17,268 bases of DNA from Spirochaetaceae bacterium (GTDB taxonomy: Bacteria > Spirochaetota > Spirochaetia > Treponematales > Breznakiellaceae), in contig JAISCO010000089.1 of assembly GCA_031265535.1 (NCBI GenBank), forward strand, positions 1 to 17,268. Direction: 5' to 3'. Position 1 is the first letter of the stretch, and every line of letters begins with the position of its first letter. Under the pieces are notes generated by a model that searched no databases, had not been told where the DNA came from, and saw nothing but the letters and a program-made list of their open reading frames with translations. Positions 1 to 6,982 of the stretch are shown piece by piece. The position numbers and the translations under genes are program-made.

Positions 1-399
1 AAAAGCGGGTATAGAACTAAAGAAGGATATATCCGGAAATGGTACGACGATGGAAAACAGTATATGGAGCATTGCGTTGTTTGGGAAGAGCATAATGGAC
101 CGATTCCGCAGGGGATGCATATTCACCACAAAGACGGCAATAAGGAAAACAATAATATTGAAAATCTTGAGCTTGTTGATGCCCTTACGCACAAGCGGTA
201 TCACTCCGGTTGCCGACTTGTTAACGGTATTTGGGAGAAACAATGCAATATGTGTGGAGAATGGTATTTGCTTACCGAAGAAAAATGGTATTTTCACAAG
301 TCTGGCAAAAATGCTGGGTATCCAATTGGGAAAATATGCAAAAAGTGTACTATCAAAAGAATTGTCGAGTATAAAAGAATTCGCGGTGCGCGAAATTGA
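1..399 (+). CDS. HNH homing-type endonuclease, 5' end outside the window
   Basis: The reading frame is open from base 1, so the start lies upstream; 132 residues are visible. The first ATG in frame (64) falls inside the conserved domain and is unlikely to be the start. The protein has the HNH_3 layout of phage homing endonucleases: a GYIRKW-type strand, then EEHNGPIPQGMHIHHKDGNK with the His-His pair near base 120, then the N-x-x-x-N-L-E-L block (about bases 157-175). A zinc-ribbon-like tail follows, with CNMC (about 244-255) and CKKC (about 340-351). Such enzymes nick or cut DNA at a conserved gene site and spread their own gene. The gene runs about 35 bases into the reading frame of a DNA methyltransferase, which suggests it sits inside that gene, free-standing or intron-borne. 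Family call is firm; whether an intron exists cannot be judged because the 5' side is missing. Confidence 0.85.
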   Translation, partial: KSGYRTKEGYIRKWYDDGKQYMEHCVVWEEHNGPIPQGMHIHHKDGNKENNNIENLELVDALTHKRYHSGCRLVNGIWEKQCNMCGEWYLLTEEKWYFHKSGKNAGYPIGKICKKCTIKRIVEYKRIRGARN

Positions 400-814
400 C
401 AGCGTTAAAAAATTGGACGGTAAAATAAGTGTATTCAATTTGACGATTGACGGAATTCCGGCGTTCTCAACTCTTGCGGGCGAGTCGCACAATACACAGA
501 AGCCCAGAATCCTTTACGACAAAATTCTTGAATGGTATGGGGATAAATTCTGCCGTGAAAAGGGAATTATTGACACTTTTCTTGGAAGCGGATCGTCCCG
601 CCTGTCGGCGTGGGATGCCGGTATTGATTTTGTGGGCATTGAGCTTAATGAAGTTTATTTTCAAAAACAGGAATTGCGGTTTGCCGAGCATGTTGCCAAA
701 GGATCGCTGTACGACAGGAAAGAGATTGAAACGGCTGAATGCGGGGAGGGTCTTTTTGAAATATTACTTAAGCGGTGCGATAACCCGCCAGCCGGATTTC
801 AAAGAGTATTTTAA
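362..814 (+). CDS. DNA methyltransferase, C-terminal part (gene interrupted by HNH)
   Basis: This frame encodes the C-terminal half of a beta-class DNA amino-methyltransferase. LSSIKEFAVREID aligns with WSSFDKPLRIID of the complete methyltransferase at 1063-1776, followed by the target/SAM region SHNTQKPRILYDKIL and motif I DTFLGSGSSRLSAWDAG, then GIELNEVYF. The DPPY catalytic motif, which comes first in this class, is missing, because bases 1-361 carry the HNH gene in another frame. The start given is the first residue that aligns with the paralogue, a TTG; it is not a proven start codon. Either an intron is spliced out, the protein is made as two pieces, or it is a broken gene. The frame is open further upstream (to base 2), but that part is out-of-frame HNH sequence. 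The 3' end overlaps the DUF4406 gene by 59 bases. Confidence 0.75.
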   Translation: MSSIKEFAVREIDSVKKLDGKISVFNLTIDGIPAFSTLAGESHNTQKPRILYDKILEWYGDKFCREKGIIDTFLGSGSSRLSAWDAGIDFVGIELNEVYFQKQELRFAEHVAKGSLYDRKEIETAECGEGLFEILLKRCDNPPAGFQRVF

Positions 815-1073
815 GAAATACGAGAATGAGCTTCGGAACCGGGGAATTGCCGATATTTACAATCCCGCCGGATTTGATTTGCTAAAAGCCAGTTGGGAAG
901 CGTATATGAAATTTGATATACAAGTACTGCTTAGATGCGGCTGTCTGGTTCTTTTACCGAACTGGCGTAAAAGCCGCGGGGCTAAAGTTGAAATATATCT
1001 TTGCAAGAAGCTGGGAATTCGCGTGGTTAAATTTCACGATCTTTTACGGGAGCTAGCGCGAAATGCTGCCTGA
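756..1073 (+). CDS. DUF4406 protein (nucleoside deoxyribosyltransferase-like)
   Basis: The protein has 105 residues. A TTG start at 756 is chosen because GGGGAGGG (743-750) lies five bases upstream and the product then begins MKYYLSGAIT, the standard beginning of DUF4406 proteins. Further family marks are PDFKEYF, a middle YNPAGFD, WEAYMKFDI, and the C-terminal LLPNWRKSRGAKVEIYLCKKLGI, where the S-R-G-A-x-x-E segment is the conserved part. The family is related in fold to nucleoside 2-deoxyribosyltransferases and is common in phages, but its reaction is not established; a role in nucleotide metabolism is inference. It overlaps the methyltransferase before it by 59 bases and the one after it by 11, so all three are likely translated from one message. 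Confidence 0.8.
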   Translation: MKYYLSGAITRQPDFKEYFKKYENELRNRGIADIYNPAGFDLLKASWEAYMKFDIQVLLRCGCLVLLPNWRKSRGAKVEIYLCKKLGIRVVKFHDLLRELARNAA

Positions 1074-1776
1074 TCCCGTTAAAATCGGATGCGTCACTCT
1101 TTACAACTGCGACAATCTTGAACTGTTGCGGTCTCTTCCGGATAAGAGTTTTGATCTTAATTTGGACGATCCGCCTTACGGACTGGGTAAAAAATGGGTA
1201 TCGAAAGGCAAATACGGTTTTACTCTTAAACCGGAAGAAGTTGAAAAGATGAACCGGTGGGACTTTATTCCACCGGATGATTGGTTTTCTGAAACAGAAA
1301 GAGTTGCCAAAAACCGGATAATTTGGGGCGGCAACTATATGATGGATAAGCTCGGATCGTGCAGGGGCCCGGTTATTTGGAACAAAATGATACACGGGTT
1401 TTCTCTGGCCGATGGCGAGATGGCGTGGTCATCATTTGACAAGCCGTTAAGGATAATTGACTGCGGGATGTCCATTCGCTCTTCGGATAAAAAGAATTCC
1501 GGCGGAAGATGGCATGGAAACCAGAAGCCGATCTTTCTTTATAAAAAAATTCTGCAAATGTACGCCAGACCGGAATGGAAAATTCTCGATACCCATCTCG
1601 GCAGCGGAACCCACGCTATGGCCTGCCTGGATTTGGGCTACGAATTAACCGCTTGCGAAATTGACAAAGAGTACTTTGATACGGCGGTCAAGCGCATCAG
1701 GGAGTATTTAAGTTCCCATGAAAAAATATTTGACAGCGGGGAACAGGTTAAACTGACTGAGGATGATTTGTTCTAG
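1063..1776 (+). CDS. DNA methyltransferase, beta class (N6-adenine or N4-cytosine)
   Basis: This complete 237-residue enzyme transfers a methyl group from S-adenosylmethionine to an exocyclic amino group in DNA. The motif order is that of the beta class: catalytic DPPYG at residues 36-40, IIWGGNY at 87-93, WSSFDKPLRII at 123-133, the H-x-x-QKP-x-x-L block at 152-160, and the SAM-binding motif DTHLGSGTHAMACLDLG at 177-193, followed by ACEIDKEYF. It is shorter than many restriction-linked enzymes and no restriction gene is beside it, so a phage orphan methyltransferase is likely. The ATG lies inside the end of the DUF4406 gene. It resembles the interrupted methyltransferase two genes upstream, so the pair may come from duplication. 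Whether adenine or cytosine is methylated cannot be read with certainty; DPPY is seen in both groups. Confidence 0.9.
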   Translation: MLPDPVKIGCVTLYNCDNLELLRSLPDKSFDLNLDDPPYGLGKKWVSKGKYGFTLKPEEVEKMNRWDFIPPDDWFSETERVAKNRIIWGGNYMMDKLGSCRGPVIWNKMIHGFSLADGEMAWSSFDKPLRIIDCGMSIRSSDKKNSGGRWHGNQKPIFLYKKILQMYARPEWKILDTHLGSGTHAMACLDLGYELTACEIDKEYFDTAVKRIREYLSSHEKIFDSGEQVKLTEDDLF

Positions 1777-1809
1777 GAATTACCTTTTTATATTGAACGG
1801 GAGAATTGC

Positions 1810-2949
1810 ATGGCAAAAGAAACGGTTGAAAAACCGAAAACGATTAAGGATTTGGATGCTCTTGTTAAAAACTTGCAGGTAAAGTACGGATCGGGGTCTA
1901 TTTCCGTTTTTGGAAAAAATCAGGTAGTGGTTGAGCGGGTTCCTATCGATTCTTTCTACCTGTCGGAGCTTCTCGGCGGGGGCTATCCCCGCGGGCGCAT
2001 GATCGAGATTTACGGTCCGGAGTCGTCGGGAAAAACGACTTTGGCCTGCTACTTTGCGGGCCAGTGCCAAAAGCATTATTTTGAAGATAAACAGCGTTAC
2101 GGCGTTGTGGCGTATATTGATGTTGAGCATGCGCTGGACCCTCCCTATGCCGCCACTTTCGGTCTTGATATGGACAAGGTTCTTTTCAGCCAGCCTGATT
2201 CGGCGGAACAGGCTCTTGACATACTGGACGATCTTGTTGAATCTGATTTGGTTGACATGGTAGTTGTGGACTCCGTGGCGGCTTTATCCCCGCAGCAGGA
2301 ACTGGACGGGGAAATGGGCGACCAGACGATGGGGCTTTTGGCCCGGCTGATGTCCAAGGCCTGCCGCAAGTTGCAATCCAAAATGACTCCGAAATCCGCT
2401 TCCATTGTTTGGATCAATCAAATCCGTATGAAAATTGGAATAGTCTTCGGGAATCCGGAAGTAACTTCCGGTGGAAATGCTTTGAAATTTTTCACCGCGG
2501 TCAGAATGACCGTGCGGGCCGGAGAGCGTATTGAAGATAAAGAAAACGGGCAAATTGGAATGATCTCCAGGGTTAAGACCATAAAAAATAAAGTTGCCCC
2601 GCCGTTCCGTACCTGCGATATGAAAATTATATTCGGAGAAGGGTATCAGGTCGAGGAGGAGTACGTTCAGGCTTTCGTCAAATACGGGATCATCCGAAAA
2701 TCCGGAGGATGGTATACGGTAGCCCTTACCAGAACCGGAACCGAGGAAACGCCGGAAAAGGTTCAAGGCGAGGAGAAGGTTCTTGCGTGGCTTAAAGAAC
2801 ATCCTGAGATTTACGCCGAGTACAGGAACCGTTTAATGGCGGAGCTGTCCCGCAAAACTACCGCAGTTATTGTTGAAGATACCGAGGACCAGGAGACCGG
2901 TATTGTGGCCGAGCAGGAAAAACTGGAGCGGGAGGCAATGGCAGAATAA
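1810..2949 (+). CDS. recA: RecA recombinase
   Basis: The 379-residue protein is a full-length RecA, the ATP-dependent strand-exchange protein of homologous recombination. Visible marks are Walker A GPESSGKTT at residues 69-77, the YIDVEHALD segment at 102-110 with the catalytic-type glutamate, Walker B VVVDSVAAL at 151-159, the MGLLARLMSKA segment at 174-184, and DNA-binding loop L2 with GNPEVTSGGNALKF at 214-227. The N-terminal helix and C-terminal domain are both present, ending in a Glu-rich tail. The ATG is preceded by GGGAG (1799-1803). This is the bacterial type rather than the T4 UvsX type, which fits a large phage or prophage that acquired a host-like recA. Its probable partner in recombination is the Rad50/SbcC-like gene at 3847. 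Confidence 0.95.
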   Translation: MAKETVEKPKTIKDLDALVKNLQVKYGSGSISVFGKNQVVVERVPIDSFYLSELLGGGYPRGRMIEIYGPESSGKTTLACYFAGQCQKHYFEDKQRYGVVAYIDVEHALDPPYAATFGLDMDKVLFSQPDSAEQALDILDDLVESDLVDMVVVDSVAALSPQQELDGEMGDQTMGLLARLMSKACRKLQSKMTPKSASIVWINQIRMKIGIVFGNPEVTSGGNALKFFTAVRMTVRAGERIEDKENGQIGMISRVKTIKNKVAPPFRTCDMKIIFGEGYQVEEEYVQAFVKYGIIRKSGGWYTVALTRTGTEETPEKVQGEEKVLAWLKEHPEIYAEYRNRLMAELSRKTTAVIVEDTEDQETGIVAEQEKLEREAMAE

Positions 2950-3002
2950 GATATTTCTCCTGAAGATCTTGCCGAAGCCTCTGGGGGCCAATAAAAAGTA
3001 TC

Positions 3003-3031
3003 TTGACTCTTTACGAATAATAGGGAATTAT
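3003..3031 (+). promoter_or_regulatory. possible sigma70-type promoter after recA
   Basis: TTGACT (3003-3008) is followed after 17 bases by AATTAT (3026-3031), giving 5/6 and 4/6 matches to the consensus. It lies in the 140-base gap between recA and the next gene and would give a leader of about 50 bases. That leader can form a small hairpin with GGGT (3050-3053) pairing ACCC (3058-3061), closed by CCG (3046-3048) with CGG (3065-3067). The prediction rests on sequence alone. Confidence 0.4.
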
Positions 3032-3089
3032 TAAGTTAAGGTTTGCCGGGGGTGTCTACCCAGACGGATAGCGAGTTCGCGGGGGTTTT

Positions 3090-3635
3090 ATGATTATTCT
3101 TAGGGAAAGTAAAGAGCCGCTCTTCGAAGTGGTGCAACTGGCGGGAAATACGGAATACCGCATTTTATTAAACCAGATGGGAAGCAGTCCCGTTCTTGCT
3201 CAAACGCTTAATGCTCCAATTGGCACAATACCAAAATACCGGTATTTGATAGACAGCCTGTGGCTTAGCCGGGCTTCTTTGCTACAGATTATTAAAGGGA
3301 CTATGGAACGTCCCGGTTTTGAAAGTTACTTCGTTAAAAGCCCAAAAGGACTGTACGTTGGATTTATCGCCATACTTATTGCGAATGAGGATGGTAAATC
3401 TGTGGTGAACGATGTCAAGACTTTTTCTTTCGGTCTTGATAATTCTGATGACGAGAATCAAATGTACAAAGACCTGCCGGCGTTTCTCGATAAGTGTCTG
3501 GCAAAGTACAAAAAAGTTTCGTGGACCGCGCTTGAGGGAAACAAAGCAAACCGCGCTTATGAAATTTATACTAAACGGCGGAAGGGAACGATTTCTAAAG
3601 ACGGTAAATATATACGGTATACCTGCGCGGAATAG
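3090..3635 (+). CDS. hypothetical protein, 181 aa
   Basis: I do not recognise this protein with certainty. It is a soluble protein with no signal peptide or clear membrane segment. The C-terminal half (about residues 120-175), with DLPAFLDKCLAKYKKVSWTA followed by ALEGNKANRAYEIYTKRR, vaguely recalls the last helices and strand of GNAT acetyltransferases, where an N-x-A-x-x-x-Y pattern is common. The acetyl-CoA loop (R/Q-x-x-G-x-G/A) is not clear, so this is only a suggestion. The ATG is preceded by GGGGG (3081-3085) rather than a good AGGAG. It has a possible promoter of its own and stands between recA and the Rad50-like gene, which suggests a role in the same replication/recombination module. 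Confidence 0.7.
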   Translation: MIILRESKEPLFEVVQLAGNTEYRILLNQMGSSPVLAQTLNAPIGTIPKYRYLIDSLWLSRASLLQIIKGTMERPGFESYFVKSPKGLYVGFIAILIANEDGKSVVNDVKTFSFGLDNSDDENQMYKDLPAFLDKCLAKYKKVSWTALEGNKANRAYEIYTKRRKGTISKDGKYIRYTCAE

Positions 3636-3704
3636 TTTAAATTGCCCGGATTGAAACCGCAATAGGCTAAACAATTTTAAAGTGGAAACCCCGACAGGAT
3701 TTAA

Positions 3705-3720
3705 CGCAGATATACCTGCG
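3705..3720 (+). other. small hairpin in the leader of the Rad50-like gene
   Basis: CGCAG (3705-3709) can pair with CTGCG (3716-3720) around a six-base loop. It is followed by GGGAGATTTTT-like sequence that resembles a ribosome binding site, but no open reading frame starts there. The 211-base gap 3636-3846 contains this hairpin and the longer one at 3774-3810; no gene was found in it. Confidence 0.35.
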
Positions 3721-3773
3721 GGAGATTTTTGCTATTTTATTTGGTATGTAGTACACCCAATGTAAACTGATTT

Positions 3774-3815
3774 AGCCGTTTAGGGAGCCTGAGACACCCC
3801 TTGGGCGGCTTTCTT
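3774..3815 (+). terminator. terminator-like hairpin before the Rad50-like gene
   Basis: AGCCG (3774-3778) pairs with CGGCT (3806-3810), and inside it AGGG (3782-3785) can pair with CCCT (3798-3801). TTCTT follows directly. The T-run is short and interrupted, so a weak terminator or a leader structure are both possible. Confidence 0.4.
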
Positions 3816-3846
3816 ATTTCAATAAGGATGGAATTATATATGTACT

Positions 3847-5940
3847 ATGATGTTCAAATCTGTTTGTCTCGAAAATTTTGGTATTGTTAAATCTTTCAGT
3901 AAATCTTTTGACCGGAACATACTTGTTTTAGCGGGGGAGAACGGCCACGGAAAGAGCACCGTTTTGAAGGCGGTTCTTCTGGCTGTTTTTGACGACTACG
4001 AAGGCGTTCTCGCGGACTACGTGAACTGGGATTCCGATTATTTTCAGGTTGCAGTCAATTTTACCCATCGGGGAATCGGCTACGAGAGCACTGTCCGCTA
4101 CGATGGGTCAACCGATCGGACTCTCCGTTTCGGCGATAAAGTTTTGAAAGGTGACGAGGCTAAAAAGAAGTTAAAAGAAATTGTTGATGCCGATCTGCTC
4201 AAGGCGGGTATGCTGGCGATGGAGCAGAAGGTTGCCATTGTGGAAACAAGGCCATCCGAAAGGCGCGAATATCTCAAGCGTATTTATGACATTGAATTTA
4301 AACGCCAGCTTTCCGATCTTGAAAACGATATCAAGGCGTCCGAGCTGGAGCTTGCCAAAAAAACGACTTTACAGACTGAAGTGGAAAACAGAAAGTATTC
4401 CGTTCCGGAAAAGCCCGCGTATCCCTTTGAAAAAACTGATTACGAACTGATCAAAGCGAATCTTGAGGCTGAGCGTGGCAAACTTCATGCCGCCGAAGAG
4501 AGTGCTCGTGTTTACCGTCAGACTCAATCCGAGTTAAATGATTTGGCTGAACAGAATGGCCGCTTAATCGAAGATATTCATAAACTAAACGCCAGGATAA
4601 AACAGAACAAAGAAAAAATGGAAGGGCTGCCCGAATCAAGGAACAATGCGGTTGTTTCCGAAACGGGCATTCTGAATTCGGCATCGGCGGAACTTGTGAA
4701 ATCCGAAGAAGATTTTTCAAGGAATGCCGCCGGATTGAATGCCGATTTGGGCGCGATTGTTCTGGAACGTCTGCCCGCTTTTAATCTGGACGAGTTTAAC
4801 AGCGTATCGCAGGAACTGTACTCAAAGAAAGCGGAACTGTCCAAATTGCAGTCGGCAAAGGATGTATGTCCTACCTGCGGGCAGAGTATATCTTCTCCGG
4901 AGCATATTGCCCGGCGAAAAGAAGAAATTGCCGCGCTGGGACAGGCAACCGCGGATTTGACTGAAAGATTTACTTCGCTGTCCGCCCAGAAGTCCCGAAG
5001 GGAAACGGCGGAAAGAAGCAATCTGGATAAAACAAATCGAAAAACGCTTCTGCAAAACCAGATTTCCGTATTAATAGAGCAGGGCAACACAGGGCGCATT
5101 CGTATTCAGGCAAAAATTGACCAGGCCCGCGCAAAACTGGACAGACTGGACGCCGAATACCGGGCCGAGGGTATGCGGCTTTCGGAGCTTATAGCGTCGG
5201 ATTCCGATAACGAAAAAAATTTGAATGACCGGTTTACTGCGGCAAGCGCCAAAATAATCGAGCTTCAGGGAAAGCTGGCCGGCTTGGAAACGGTATCGGC
5301 GGAGGGCATTGAAGAGAATATCCGGAAATTTGAATCGGATATCCGCGGTTACGATGACACCGTTTCCCGCATTGCCGAAATTGAACGCATGGAAAAACAG
5401 ATTGCTGTTCAGAAAGACAATGATTTTAAACAGCTCGAAGTTCTGAAAACCGAGATACAGGTTTTGAACCAGTTGATCGGCGACTGGAAAGCCGGCGTAA
5501 AAATTCTCAAAACCGAATTTCCTGTTTATGTTATTTCGCGGGTGATAAAGGATATCGAAAAGTCTATGAACGATTTTTTGAAAAGAACCTACCCGAAGTA
5601 CCATGTTGAGATTCAGGATAAGAAGAATGCCCTGCATATAGTGTACGGGCCGAAGAAGAAGGATGTCAGTTCGGCTTCCGGGTTCGAGCGGCAAATATTC
5701 TCCCTGTCTTTTATGTATGCCGTAAGCAGGGCCATCGGGAACAAGTGCCTTTTGCTTGACGAGTGCGACAGCGCGGCCACGGAAAAAAATTCCGGTATAT
5801 TTTACCGGGTTATCGGGGACGCTATCGGAAACGGGATCGACCAGATTATTTTAATAAGCCACAAGCCGAGCACCCGGAATATTCTTGAGTTTGACTACGG
5901 GGCCGAGGTTATTGTGTTTGACAATGGCGTGGCCGCCTAA
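3847..5940 (+). CDS. Rad50/SbcC-like recombination ATPase (T4 gp46 type)
   Basis: The 697-residue SMC-like ATPase would be the large subunit of an Mre11-Rad50-type nuclease that processes DNA ends. The N-terminal lobe has Walker A GENGHGKST at residues 30-38. Two heptad-rich coiled-coil arms flank a zinc hook, CPTC at 341-344, through which two molecules join. The C-terminal lobe has the ABC-type signature region near 609-616 (SASGFERQ), Walker B LLLDECD at 635-641 with the catalytic Glu 639, and an H-loop ISHKPS near 670. At about 700 residues it is nearer to T4 gp46 (about 560) than to bacterial SbcC (about 1000). The nuclease partner (SbcD/gp47) is not next to it. The start is not well placed: AAGGA (3824-3828) is 18 bases from ATG 3847, nearer to an out-of-frame ATG at 3840. 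ATG 3850 is an alternative start. Confidence 0.9.
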   Translation: MMFKSVCLENFGIVKSFSKSFDRNILVLAGENGHGKSTVLKAVLLAVFDDYEGVLADYVNWDSDYFQVAVNFTHRGIGYESTVRYDGSTDRTLRFGDKVLKGDEAKKKLKEIVDADLLKAGMLAMEQKVAIVETRPSERREYLKRIYDIEFKRQLSDLENDIKASELELAKKTTLQTEVENRKYSVPEKPAYPFEKTDYELIKANLEAERGKLHAAEESARVYRQTQSELNDLAEQNGRLIEDIHKLNARIKQNKEKMEGLPESRNNAVVSETGILNSASAELVKSEEDFSRNAAGLNADLGAIVLERLPAFNLDEFNSVSQELYSKKAELSKLQSAKDVCPTCGQSISSPEHIARRKEEIAALGQATADLTERFTSLSAQKSRRETAERSNLDKTNRKTLLQNQISVLIEQGNTGRIRIQAKIDQARAKLDRLDAEYRAEGMRLSELIASDSDNEKNLNDRFTAASAKIIELQGKLAGLETVSAEGIEENIRKFESDIRGYDDTVSRIAEIERMEKQIAVQKDNDFKQLEVLKTEIQVLNQLIGDWKAGVKILKTEFPVYVISRVIKDIEKSMNDFLKRTYPKYHVEIQDKKNALHIVYGPKKKDVSSASGFERQIFSLSFMYAVSRAIGNKCLLLDECDSAATEKNSGIFYRVIGDAIGNGIDQIILISHKPSTRNILEFDYGAEVIVFDNGVAA

Positions 5941-6920
5941 TGCTTCGCCAGCCTTCCGAAACCGACGCGAGAGAACTTTTGCTGGAATCCGGCATCCGCT
6001 TTCGGGATATGGGGGAATATTTTTCATTGGCTTGCCCGTTTCATTCCGACAGGCATCCTTCCGCCGCTTTGTATAAAGACAGATGGCTGTTCAAATGTTT
6101 TAGCTGCGGTATAAGTTATTCCTTTCCGAAGTTCTACGAGGCCCTGAAAGGCAAACTGTGGGATGAGCACGGGGCGTTCAGCATGGTTCCGGTTCCCGCC
6201 GGAGACACTCTGGCGGACAGCTACCGCGAGACCTTCGCTATTGAGGAAGGCCGCGTGACCTCCGTGTATGACAACGCGAAAGCACTGGATTACTGCCGCA
6301 GCCGCGGAGTAAGCGATGAGTTTATGCGGTTTTTCGAGTTTCAGGCATCCGATTTGTGCAAATTTAAAAAGGCGGATAAAGACGATCCGGTAAGTATTTG
6401 GCGGGACAGGCTGCTTATTCCGATAAACCTGGAGGGTAAACCTTACAGTTTGGAGGGCCGCGACTATACCCGCGGGCAAAAACCCAAATGCCTGTACCCT
6501 AAACGCTGTAAAACGGACATTTGCTTCAATCAGGATAACCTGGATAGATCGGGAACGCTGATTGTTTGCGAAGGCATAATGGATATCCACAAAATATGGT
6601 CAAGCGCAGATAAAAATGTCACTTGTACTTTCGGGGTATCCCTGTCGGACGGGCAAAAAGAGTTCCTGTGCGGTGTTCAAAACTTGGTTCTTTTTATTGA
6701 CGATGATCCCGCGGGGCACGGGTCGGTCAGCGCGTTTGAGAAGTTTATGAAATACGATTTTAAAGTAGCGGTTGTTCCCGGAACGGATCCGGGAGGGGCG
6801 TCTATCGACCGTATATACAATGCCCTGGCCAATGCGGTTTCGTGGGCGGATTTCCTTGTGGATGATACGAAGCTGTTTGATAAACCCGTAAAATCCGCAT
6901 TTTCTTTGTCAGGATTGTGA
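5940..6920 (+). CDS. DnaG-type DNA primase (CHC2 zinc finger plus TOPRIM)
   Basis: The 326-residue protein would make RNA primers for replication. The N-terminal zinc finger has C32, H35, C53 and C56, in the CPFH...CFSC pattern of CHC2 fingers. The TOPRIM domain shows the metal-binding Glu in VCEGIMD (E211) and the Asp cluster FIDDDPAGH (D254-D256). It is about half the length of bacterial DnaG: after the TOPRIM domain only about 60 residues remain, with no helicase-binding domain and no fused helicase. It must therefore work with a separate helicase by some other contact. ATG 5940 overlaps the stop of the Rad50-like gene by one base, so the two are translationally coupled. Confidence 0.9.
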   Translation: MLRQPSETDARELLLESGIRFRDMGEYFSLACPFHSDRHPSAALYKDRWLFKCFSCGISYSFPKFYEALKGKLWDEHGAFSMVPVPAGDTLADSYRETFAIEEGRVTSVYDNAKALDYCRSRGVSDEFMRFFEFQASDLCKFKKADKDDPVSIWRDRLLIPINLEGKPYSLEGRDYTRGQKPKCLYPKRCKTDICFNQDNLDRSGTLIVCEGIMDIHKIWSSADKNVTCTFGVSLSDGQKEFLCGVQNLVLFIDDDPAGHGSVSAFEKFMKYDFKVAVVPGTDPGGASIDRIYNALANAVSWADFLVDDTKLFDKPVKSAFSLSGL

Positions 6921-6982
6921 AAAATATGATTCCCGCAAATCAGGCAGGAATTACTATAGCAGCTTAATGTTAAGGAGTGTTT

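Noticed and set aside
50..361. Frame-2 open reading frame before the methyltransferase part
   Set aside because: Its translation has no methyltransferase features and is the out-of-frame image of the HNH gene, which has clear conserved motifs.
447..755. Frame-3 open frame extending the DUF4406 gene upstream
   Set aside because: It is a shadow of the methyltransferase; the family sequence begins exactly at the TTG at 756, behind a good ribosome binding site.
2284..2802. Long minus-strand open frame opposite recA, and similar ones at 5071-5694, 6677-7543 and 9507-10454
   Set aside because: Each lies opposite a gene with clear family motifs and gives no recognisable protein; they follow from codon bias of the real strand.
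3651..3679. TTGAAA with a weak AT-rich -10 as promoter of the Rad50-like gene
   Set aside because: The -10 match is at most 3/6 and several equally poor alternatives exist in this AT-rich gap.
6929..6951. Hairpin ATTCC...GGAAT between primase and DUF932-like gene as terminator
   Set aside because: It has a mismatch and no T-run after it, so termination is not supported.
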